Below are positions 1 to 5,642 of a stretch of DNA of 7,682 nt, piece after piece. Numbering within the stretch: the first letter of the stretch is position 1; each line of letters begins with the position of its first letter. The stretch is from NCBI GenBank assembly GCA_030666885.1, contig DAOUWY010000080.1:1-7682 (forward strand), in the 5' to 3' direction. Both the position numbers and the translations under genes were made by a program. The stretch is from Methanosarcinales archaeon. Its GTDB lineage: Archaea > Halobacteriota > Methanosarcinia > Methanosarcinales > Methanocomedenaceae. The notes beneath the pieces were generated by a model, which made no database searches, was not told the origin of the DNA, and worked only from the letters and a program-made list of their open reading frames with translations.

Positions 1-806
1 GAATCCTGCACCTCTTTGATTACCGCCTTCAGGCGTTCTTCGAACTCACCCCGAAACTTGGCACCTGCTACAAGTGCGCCCATATCAAGGGCCACGACTT
101 GCTTGTCCCTGATGGTGTCAGGCACATCCCCACCAAATATACGAAGGGCCAACCCCTCGGCAATTGCGGTTTTTCCCACACCGGGTTCCCCTATTAACAC
201 AGGGTTGTTCTTTGTCCTGCGGGAAAGTACCTGGAGAACCCTGCGAATTTCGTTATCCCGACCAATCACAGGATCCAGCTTTCCCCGTGCTGCTTCTTCT
301 GTGAGGTCACGACCGTATTTTTCCAGCGCCTGGTATTTATCCTCCGGATTCTGGTCCGTGACCCTGGATGAACCCCTTACCTCCCTGAGGGCTTTCAGAA
401 TAATGTCTTTTGATGCCCCATTGTCTTTAAGAATCTGTGAAGATATGCCCCCTTTCTCATCAGCAATGGCCAGCAGCAGATGTTCAGTACTCAGGAATTC
501 ATCCTTAAGCTGCTTCATTTCTTCGAATGCTGCATCAATAATAGTATTGACACGCGGGGACATGTATAGCTGGCTGGCACCTCCTACTTTTGGGAGTTTG
601 CCAATTTCTTCTTCCAGGTGAGAGATTATTCCGGGTACATTGGCACCCAATCGTTGAAGTATCTGGAGTGTAAGCCCTTCATTTTGGTTTATGAGCGCTA
701 GAAGGAGATGTTCCACATCAAGCTGCTGCTGGTTATTATCCTGTGTGATATTCTCGGCATCAGCAAATACATCCCGTGCCTTTATGGTAAATCTATCATT
801 TCGCAT
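1..806 (-). CDS. clpB: ATP-dependent chaperone ClpB, N-terminal part (cut by window edge)
   Basis: ClpB is a cytoplasmic Hsp100 AAA+ disaggregase that pulls proteins out of aggregates together with DnaK. The frame runs open from ATG at 806 to base 1, giving 268 full codons of a family that usually has about 860 residues. Visible parts are the double Clp N-terminal repeat (about residues 5-145, with the paired motifs VEHLLLALI at 31 and TEHLLLAIA at 107), the linker with KYGRDLTEEAARGKLDPVIG (163-182), and the first nucleotide-binding domain with Walker A GEPGVGKT (206-213). Pore loop 1 is AKFRGEFEER, with Phe251 where E. coli has Tyr; that aromatic swap is common in the family. The start is supported by GTGATC (813-818 on this strand), matching the end of the archaeal anti-Shine-Dalgarno, 4-6 nt before ATG. 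The rest of the gene, including D2, lies outside the window. ClpB in archaea is generally viewed as acquired from bacteria. Confidence 0.95.
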   Translation of the reverse strand, partial: MRNDRFTIKARDVFADAENITQDNNQQQLDVEHLLLALINQNEGLTLQILQRLGANVPGIISHLEEEIGKLPKVGGASQLYMSPRVNTIIDAAFEEMKQLKDEFLSTEHLLLAIADEKGGISSQILKDNGASKDIILKALREVRGSSRVTDQNPEDKYQALEKYGRDLTEEAARGKLDPVIGRDNEIRRVLQVLSRRTKNNPVLIGEPGVGKTAIAEGLALRIFGGDVPDTIRDKQVVALDMGALVAGAKFRGEFEERLKAVIKEVQD

Positions 807-1171
807 GAGTGATCACTAACTTCTTAATTGTAATTTGATAGATTAATAAGTTACTAAAGATAGTCTGGAATGGTTATCTTATCGTTGTCATCTTACCTTT
901 TAAGATTTTTTCTATTCATAATCCTTTGTTTAGTATGAATTCTTAACATGTTTATTTTATATATTATTCTTGAATATATACTAATTTTGTATTTGGATTT
1001 CTTTTCTTTATGTACTGAACCACCTTTGTATTTTCCAGTACCCTCATCCCTTTCTTTCCAATCTATTTGTCTATCCCATAAACCCACAAATTTCACTTCC
1101 TATCGGTAACTGAACTATTCGCTGTATAACTGGATTTTGGCATTGTGTCGGCAGATAAATATCTTATTTAC
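807..1171. other. AT-rich spacer upstream of clpB
   Basis: This 365-bp spacer separates the AIM24 gene from clpB, both on the minus strand. Two weak TATA-like candidates for clpB are visible: TATATA at 975-980 preceded by AAAATTAG, which would give a leader near 150 nt, and CTTATTAATC at 841-850, which would give a leader of about 15 nt. Neither is strong enough to choose. A perfect palindrome AGTGATCACT (808-817 region) overlaps the clpB ribosome binding site; it does not match the CIRCE heat-shock element. A lysine-rich frame at 893-1096 (67 codons, GTG start) has no credible ribosome binding site and is not called. Confidence 0.5.
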
Positions 1172-1864
1172 TTATGCTGTCTGCTGGAAATATACTTCCT
1201 CATAAGGCTGGATAACCACGAAACCAACTCCTTTGAAGGCCATCTGTAATGACTCACCACTGCTGCGTCCTACAAAAGTCTTTAGTGAAACATCGGTTTT
1301 CAGGTCAGGTTGAAGATTGCCCGACCATGCCACTGTGGCATTGGGATCAGTAAATACAGTGTTTTCAGGTGTTACTTTGAGTGTCAGTGGGTCGTAGTGT
1401 GTGGTTATGGCAATCATGCCTGTTCCTTCGAGTTTTACATTGAAAAGCCCGCCTGCCATTAATCCTGCAACTTTTTTTAGCATTTTTATGTCCCACGTGA
1501 TTGACTCCTCAAATGCCAGCAGGTCGTTGCCATTGACAAATATGGACTGGTTGTCCAGGTTGATGACCGATATCTTCTTACCACTATCTGCTAAGTATAA
1601 TTTGCCTGTACCTTCTGCTTTTGTAAGACTTACGCCTTCCCCTGTAACGGCCTTTTTCAGCATTTTGCCAATTCCGTGTTCCATTACTCCTTCCCTGGTG
1701 AATTTGATATCTCCCAGATAAGCCACCATTGATCCCATTTTGGTCCATATTTTGCCTTCAAGATTTATCTCAAGCAACCGGTCCCGTTCCAGTTCGAATG
1801 TGCCCTCTTGTAGATCACGCTGTCCTGTCGAATCAATAAATTCATCGATTGAGTATTTTCCCAT
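1172..1864 (-). CDS. AIM24 family protein (DUF124)
   Basis: A 230-residue member of the AIM24 family (Pfam PF01987, formerly DUF124), named after a yeast mitochondrial protein and built as a beta-rich fold related to TRAP. The biochemical role in archaea and bacteria is unknown. Family marks are the glycine-rich core LMAGGLFNVKLEGTGMIAIT (135-154), the segment NATVAWSGNLQPDL (175-188), and the C-terminal GVGFVVIQPYEE (212-223). Length is normal for the family. There is no signal peptide or membrane segment, so a cytoplasmic protein is expected. The ATG start is well supported: AGGAGGA (1871-1877) lies 6 nt upstream and a TATA box lies about 45-50 nt upstream. It appears to be a single-gene transcript. 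Its long upstream spacer carries tandem repeats that could be regulatory. Confidence 0.93.
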   Translation of the reverse strand: MGKYSIDEFIDSTGQRDLQEGTFELERDRLLEINLEGKIWTKMGSMVAYLGDIKFTREGVMEHGIGKMLKKAVTGEGVSLTKAEGTGKLYLADSGKKISVINLDNQSIFVNGNDLLAFEESITWDIKMLKKVAGLMAGGLFNVKLEGTGMIAITTHYDPLTLKVTPENTVFTDPNATVAWSGNLQPDLKTDVSLKTFVGRSSGESLQMAFKGVGFVVIQPYEEVYFQQTA

Positions 1865-1870
1865 TTAGTC

Positions 1871-1919
1871 TCCTCCTGATCCAAAAAAACGAATCGTATA
1901 TTTATGTATATTTTATAGG
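1871..1919 (-). promoter_or_regulatory. Promoter and ribosome binding site of the AIM24 gene
   Basis: On the minus strand a BRE/TATA-like element AACCTATAAAATATAC covers about 1904-1919. Initiation about 25 bp downstream would fall near 1887, leaving a leader of about 22 nt that holds the strong Shine-Dalgarno AGGAGGA at 1871-1877. A second TATA-like run lies at 1895-1905. The assignment is by pattern only. Confidence 0.6.
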
Positions 1920-2011
1920 TTAAATAATTGTTTTGTGATTGGTTTGGACTTGGGACCCTAAAGGATATACTTTCAGATTTTCGGATGATGTACAGGTGTT
2001 TGGTTAATGTG

Positions 2012-2039
2012 GTGAGATATTTGTTGTGAGATGTTAGTT
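2012..2039. repeat. 14-bp tandem repeat, two copies
   Basis: GTGAGATATTTGTT (2012-2025) is followed directly by GTGAGATGTTAGTT (2026-2039), identical at 12 of 14 positions. It lies about 100 bp upstream of the AIM24 TATA box. The role is unknown; it could be a chance duplication or a pair of protein-binding half sites. Confidence 0.55.
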
Positions 2040-2046
2040 TGTATGA

Positions 2047-2104
2047 TATGGATAAGGTATTACCCCTAAAATTGGATAATATGGGTAAAGAATTACCCAT
2101 AAAA
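2047..2104. repeat. Pair of 25-bp direct repeats, 33 bp apart, with palindromic core (possible operator)
   Basis: Copy 1 (2047-2071) and copy 2 (2080-2104) agree at 21 of 25 positions; both read TATGGxTAA, then ATTACCC, then TAAAA. Copy 2 contains a perfect inverted repeat, ATGGGTAA, loop AGAA, TTACCCAT (2081-2100); copy 1 is a decayed version. The 33-bp spacing is close to three turns of DNA, which would place two bound dimers on one face. The nearest downstream minus-strand gene is the AIM24 gene, whose TATA box is about 135 bp away, so control of that gene is only a guess. Confidence 0.5.
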
Positions 2105-2245
2105 CTAATAATATAAGTAGCAACTCCCGCTATGATTGTAAATGCATACAGTAAAAAGTCACTTATTTAAACTATATTAAGTATCCTATTTCAGGACATT
2201 GCCCACTATTATCCTATTAAATAGCAGGAATAATATAAAACCAAT

Positions 2246-2322
<77 letters not shown>

Positions 2323-2332
2323 GCTGTTTTGT

Positions 2333-2366
2333 CATATAAAAGTGGACGCTTGAAGGTTATAATGGC
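2333..2366 (-). promoter_or_regulatory. Candidate promoter of tRNA-Thr
   Basis: Two TATA-like elements precede the tRNA on the minus strand. CCACTTTTATATG (2333-2345) is the better match, but its centre is only about 16 bp from the mature 5' end, so initiation at the usual distance would fall inside the tRNA. CCATTATAACC (2355-2365) has better geometry and would give a leader of about 13 nt. Which one is used cannot be settled from sequence. Confidence 0.4.
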
Positions 2367-2394
2367 ACATAAAATCTTCGGTGTTCATCTTGAC

Positions 2395-2487
2395 AGGAGG
2401 AATAATTCAATGAACGGACGAATCACTAATAAAGCCCTATTCCAAATTGGCGATACTATCAATAACACTATCAGGCCGTATACCTGA
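2395..2487 (+). CDS. Possible 25-codon small ORF with a strong ribosome binding site
   Basis: A perfect AGGAGG (2395-2400) lies 9 nt before ATG at 2410, opening a frame of 25 codons that ends with TGA at 2485-2487. It runs against, and overlaps, the last 51 bp of the HAD phosphatase gene. The peptide (MNGRITNKALFQIGD...) matches nothing I recognise. TATA-like sequence AAGGTTATAATGG lies at 2353-2365. The coding part beyond 2437 is antisense to a real gene, and the only positive evidence is the ribosome binding site, so it may be coincidence. Confidence 0.2.
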   Translation, partial: RRNNSMNGRITNKALFQIGDTINNTIRPYT

Positions 2488-3198
2488 AGATTCAATATCC
2501 TCTATACCTGATGCCCCCGTAAGCACAAGTACAGTCCGCATCCCGGCCCTGATACCTGCCAGGATGTCGGTCTCCAGCCTATCCCCCACCATAACACACT
2601 CTTTACTTTTCAGACCGTACTCCATTAGCAGCACATCCATGATCGGCTTATTTGGCTTACCAATCACATCAGGTACTACATCCGAAGCAGCCTGTATGGC
2701 AGCTATCATACTCCCGGCTCCTGGCAGGAAACCGTATTCAGTAGGCAGCATAGCATCGTTATTGGTCGCAATGAACCCTGCCCCGTTCATAATCAGGTCC
2801 AGGGCCCGGGCAAGCTTCTCATACGTAAATTCCCTGTCAAGGCCAGCCACCACATAATCTGCATCCAGCCTGTTGATTGTATGACCTGCCATTTTAAGTT
2901 CTTCAACCAACCCCTGCTCCCCCACCGGATAGATAGTACTGCTGCCATACTTCTCTTTAATGTAGACTGATGTGGCATAGGCAGAAGATATCACATCACC
3001 TGCACTACAAGGAATTCCCATATCCACTAGCCGCCGGGCTGTAGCCGCCCTGGTGCGGGTGGCATTATTGGTAAGGAATACCACCCGGGAGCCCGAACTC
3101 CTCAATCTGTCAATAGATTCACAAGCCCCTGGTATGACTGTTATCCCGCGATAGACCACACCATCCAGGTCAAGAATATATGCAGCCGGTCTGTTCAT
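2437..3198 (-). CDS. HAD superfamily hydrolase, subfamily IIA (NagD/phosphoglycolate phosphatase-like)
   Basis: A 253-residue cytoplasmic, Mg2+-dependent phosphatase of HAD subfamily IIA. All four HAD motifs are present: motif I DLDGVVYRG with nucleophile Asp10 and Asp12, motif II TNNAT with Thr43, motif III Lys181 in GKPNKP, and motif IV GDRLETD with Asp206 and Asp211. The C2-type cap lies between motifs II and III. Length is typical. The family includes NagD and 4-nitrophenyl- or phosphoglycolate-type phosphatases acting on small sugar or acid phosphates; the substrate here cannot be read from sequence. The ATG follows the leuA stop by 5 bp, with AGGA inside the leuA tail as ribosome binding site, so the two genes are very probably co-transcribed. 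A housekeeping or metabolite-repair role is a fair guess. No clear terminator follows. Confidence 0.93.
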   Translation of the reverse strand: MNRPAAYILDLDGVVYRGITVIPGACESIDRLRSSGSRVVFLTNNATRTRAATARRLVDMGIPCSAGDVISSAYATSVYIKEKYGSSTIYPVGEQGLVEELKMAGHTINRLDADYVVAGLDREFTYEKLARALDLIMNGAGFIATNNDAMLPTEYGFLPGAGSMIAAIQAASDVVPDVIGKPNKPIMDVLLMEYGLKSKECVMVGDRLETDILAGIRAGMRTVLVLTGASGIEDIESSGIRPDSVIDSIANLE

Positions 3199-3203
3199 AT
3201 TTC

Positions 3204-4749
3204 CTACTTTATCATAAGAATACGGTTCATAGCTGTCACAAGAGCCTCAACCGATGCCATTACAATATCCTCATTGGCAGCCCTGGCAGTCATAATCCGC
3301 CCCCTGTCATCCTCAACTCCGATGATAACTTCGGCAAGTGCATCCGAACCACCTGAAATAGCCTCGATCTTGAAATCCCTCAATTTCATTGTCCTCTGGC
3401 CATTAATGATACTCTGGACAGCGTTCAGTGCCGCATCCACCGGGCCAACACCAATACTGGCTCCTACCTTTTCTTCACCCCGCACCATGGCCTTTACAGA
3501 AGCCGTTGGTGTGATGATATTTCCTGTCATTACAGAGACTTCGATCAGGTCTATGGGACGTTCGGATTTCTTCACTTTGCCCATAATCGCTTCAGCAATG
3601 GCGAACAGGTCTGCATCTGTGATGGATTTGCCCTTGTTGCTAATGTCCTTCATCCTGGACATGATCTCGTTCAACTGGTCATTGTCAGGTTCAAGACCTG
3701 CATCCTCCAGTGTCTTTACGACCGCATGCCTGCCTGCATGTTTACCCATCACGATGCGCCGTTTATGACCTACCATCTCAGGTGTCATAATGCCGGGCTC
3801 GAAGGTATCTGTCCTGGTAAGCACGCCATGGGTATGTATCCCGCTCTCGTGTGCGAATGCATTATCGCCAACAATAGGCATTGTCGGAGGTATCCTTACG
3901 CCAGTATACCGCTCCACCATATGTGCAGTTTCCACAAGGTACTCGCTCTTGATATTGGTCTTTACCCCATAGATACTGTGCAGGCTCATTACGGTCTCTG
4001 CAAGGTCGGCATTGCCGGCCCGCTCGCCCAGGCCGTTTATGGTGACCTGTACCTGCCTGCCACCTCCCTCTACTGCTGCCAGGCTGTTGGCAACTGCAAG
4101 CCCGAAGTCATTGTGGCAGTGAACATCAATGGGAATAGTGATATCCTTTTTGATATCTGCTATCAAAGCTTTCATGGCAGATGGCACGAATACGCCGACC
4201 GTGTCAGGGATATTAATAACGTCGCATCCCGCTTCCTGGACTGCCTTGCTGATCTGTAACAGGTAATCAAAATCCGTCCTGGTGGCGTCCATAGGGCTGA
4301 ACATGCATTTTACACCGTGGTCCTTGATATGGTCCACAGCCCTGATGGCCATGTCCAGTACCTCTTCCCTGCTCTTTTTGATGGTATGGATGCGCTGCAC
4401 ATCAGATGTGGGTATAAAAGTATGCACCATATCCACTTCGCATTCCAGGCATGAGTCAATATCGGAAAATACTGACCTTGAGAGTCCGCATACATCCAGC
4501 CTGAGACCCATTTTAGCGATCTCGCCTACGTTTTGCTTCTCCCCTTGCGAAGACATGGGAAAACCGGCTTCAAGTATATCAATGCCAAGCTTGTCGAGTT
4601 GGGAAGCAATCTCTTTTTTCTGTTCAAAGGTAAGAGATACGCCGGGGGTTTGTTCACCATCACGCAGTGTGGTATCGAAAATAGTTACGCGCTTATCACG
4701 GATCGATTCAGTAATATAGAACCCGATCCCTCATTTTAAGTTCTTCCAT
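3204..4749 (-). CDS. leuA: 2-isopropylmalate synthase (archaeal LeuA type), with apparent N-terminal frameshift
   Basis: LeuA condenses acetyl-CoA with 2-oxoisovalerate, the first committed step of leucine synthesis. The frame open from 4730 to 3204 shows the TIM-barrel start FDTTLRDGEQTPGVSL (Arg codon 4662-4664), VCGLSR, VHTFIPTSD, INIPDTVG (typical of LeuA rather than CimA or AksA), the metal site HCHND, INGLGERAGNADL, HESGIHTHG, and a C-terminal LeuA allosteric domain (about 3210-3550, VSVMTGNIITPTASV to EDIVMASVEA). Two oddities follow. The promoter, ribosome binding site GAGGT and ATG at 4749 are in another frame, which stops at 4708-4710 after 13 codons; no ATG, GTG or TTG exists in the main frame before ATG 4556, which would remove the catalytic Arg-Asp. 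A +2 repair gives about 515 residues, normal for the family. Also, the usual Glu of SPEDATRT is Met (4290-4292). It may be a paralogue with other specificity. Confidence 0.85.
4708..4733 (-). other. Probable frameshift site in leuA
   Basis: Frame A from ATG 4749 reads MEELKMRDRVLYY and stops at TGA 4708-4710. The main LeuA frame is closed upstream by TGA 4731-4733 and reads GIGFYITESIRDKRVTIFD from 4730. The crossover must lie between these stops. Adding one TA to CTATATT (about 4713-4719) would give MEELKMRDRVLYITESIRDK and join the frames cleanly, so loss of one TA unit in a short dinucleotide run is the simplest cause. Assembly error, real mutation, +1 recoding at TAC-TGA, or a leader peptide with a rare start are alternatives. 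Confidence 0.7.
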
Positions 4750-4756
4750 ATTAAAA

Positions 4757-4790
4757 ACCTCACGTATAGAATCGTTTCATAATATAAAAG
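4757..4790 (-). promoter_or_regulatory. leuA promoter and ribosome binding site
   Basis: On the minus strand AACCCTTTTATATT ends in a good archaeal TATA box (4781-4790). Initiation about 25 bp downstream would fall near 4760, giving a very short leader. GAGGT (4757-4761) lies 7 nt before ATG 4749. Both signals mark 4749 as the intended start, which is why the broken frame behind it is notable. Confidence 0.7.
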
Positions 4791-5034
4791 GGTTATTGAA
4801 GCATCCTGATTCTCTGCCTATAGTATAAATAAACCGTTGGATTGCACCTCAATATTTTTTAAACTATTCTGAACAATAGTAAAAATTTAAGATATATTCT
4901 ATGAAGATATTAATCAGTTCTAATGCGTACAGTGTTTTGAATCTCATCTCTATATTGGTGTTAATAGATAACGAAGTTATTGTATATATTGTTACACACC
5001 ATATATGAATTGAGAAAAACAATGGTCTGGATCT
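4791..5034. other. AT-rich spacer with an imperfect palindrome
   Basis: No gene is supported between the leuA promoter and the terminator of the GDYXXLXY gene. An imperfect inverted repeat spans 4951-5005: arm TATATTGGTGTTAA (4951-4964) against TTACACACCATATA (4992-5005), with one bulge on each side, enclosing a small ATAAC-GAA-GTTAT hairpin (4968-4980). Its role is unknown. An 82-codon frame at 4864-5112 translates the terminator poly-T into Phe runs and is not called. Confidence 0.4.
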
Positions 5035-5102
5035 GAAAAAACAAAAAAAAATTGATTTACCAATAAAAAACAGCAAAGAGCCAATTATCCCAGAGGATAA
5101 CT
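5035..5102 (-). terminator. Terminator after the DUF2157/GDYXXLXY unit
   Basis: Just behind the stop codon of the GDYXXLXY gene the minus strand folds AGTTATCC-TCTG-GGATAATT (5083-5102, 8 bp with one G-U pair). It is followed by T tracts: six T at 5065-5070, then nine T, a G, and six T (about 5036-5051). T-rich tracts terminate transcription in archaea; the hairpin may help. Confidence 0.65.
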
Positions 5103-5108
5103 GCCATA

Positions 5109-5642
5109 TCATTCAAAAACCACAGGTTCATCATCTATCAGAAGCTCCTTTAAGACTGAAGAGCAGGTAGAATCCACAGAGACAATAACAGATGTATTTC
5201 CGGCATTTCTCTCTCTTTCAATCTCCCTTCCCTCCCCTTCAGGCACAAAATAGCTCTCAATTCCCCACTCAACTCCCACTCTACTGCCGATTTGATGTGA
5301 AGCTGTCACAATTCCCCTCATACACACCTGGTTTTCAGCTAGACGGGGCCTGGAATGACTTACCGAATCAACTGTCCAGAACTTCTCTTTTTTGGATAAT
5401 GCCGCATAAATGGTATCACCTGTTGCAAAATCACGATCATAAGGCACATTATCTAAATCAATCATTGAAATTTCATAACTCAGCCACACATAATCTCCCC
5501 TGAAAAGGTCTCTGGGATCAACAGGCGCAGTTTTTAGCAAAATCTCTTCCCCCATGCTTACTGTGAACAATTTAACACCTAAAAATGCCAGGATGACAAC
5601 CATCGGAATAAGCATCAAAAGCAAGAACTGCTTCCTATCCAT
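5109..5642 (-). CDS. GDYXXLXY domain protein, membrane anchored
   Basis: A 177-residue protein of the GDYXXLXY family (PF14345), whose function is unknown. It has a single N-terminal membrane anchor (about 6-28, FLLLMLIPMVVILAFLGVKLF) followed by an outward-facing soluble domain. The naming motif is seen exactly as GDYVWLSY (49-56) after DPRDLFR. Other family-like features are YFVPEGEGREIE (131-142) and a C-terminal KELLIDDEPV. The frame is open further upstream to 5720, but ATG 5642 is preferred: AAGGAGGGAT lies about 7 nt before it, it places the membrane anchor at the N-terminus, and the upstream extension would only overlap the preceding gene. The gene overlaps the DUF2157 stop by 8 bp (ATGGATAG), pointing to translational coupling. 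A terminator follows. Confidence 0.92.
   Translation of the reverse strand: MDRKQFLLLMLIPMVVILAFLGVKLFTVSMGEEILLKTAPVDPRDLFRGDYVWLSYEISMIDLDNVPYDRDFATGDTIYAALSKKEKFWTVDSVSHSRPRLAENQVCMRGIVTASHQIGSRVGVEWGIESYFVPEGEGREIERERNAGNTSVIVSVDSTCSSVLKELLIDDEPVVFE

Noticed and set aside
16..621. 201-codon plus-strand frame in clpB
   Set aside because: Antisense to the uninterrupted clpB frame, which runs off the window edge.
808..817. CIRCE-like heat-shock operator at clpB
   Set aside because: The palindrome AGTGATCACT has no 9-nt spacer and does not match TTAGCACTC; it overlaps the ribosome binding site and probably just reflects GTGATC.
893..1096. 67-codon minus-strand frame upstream of clpB (lysine-rich)
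   Set aside because: It starts at GTG with AGGA only about one base away, its second half is AT-rich sequence read as Lys and Ile, and it resembles no known family.
1765..2100. 111-codon minus-strand frame
   Set aside because: It overlaps the AIM24 start in another frame, includes that gene's promoter, and has no ribosome binding site or recognisable motif.
3274..4719. Several plus-strand frames opposite leuA (3274-3768, 3726-4259, 4282-4719)
   Set aside because: They are antisense shadows of the leuA coding sequence, with no ribosome binding sites or family motifs.
4864..5112. 82-codon hydrophobic frame starting in an ATGA overlap with the GDYXXLXY stop
   Set aside because: The frame translates a hairpin and long T tracts that look like a terminator; the Phe-rich segments come from these T runs, and there is no family resemblance.
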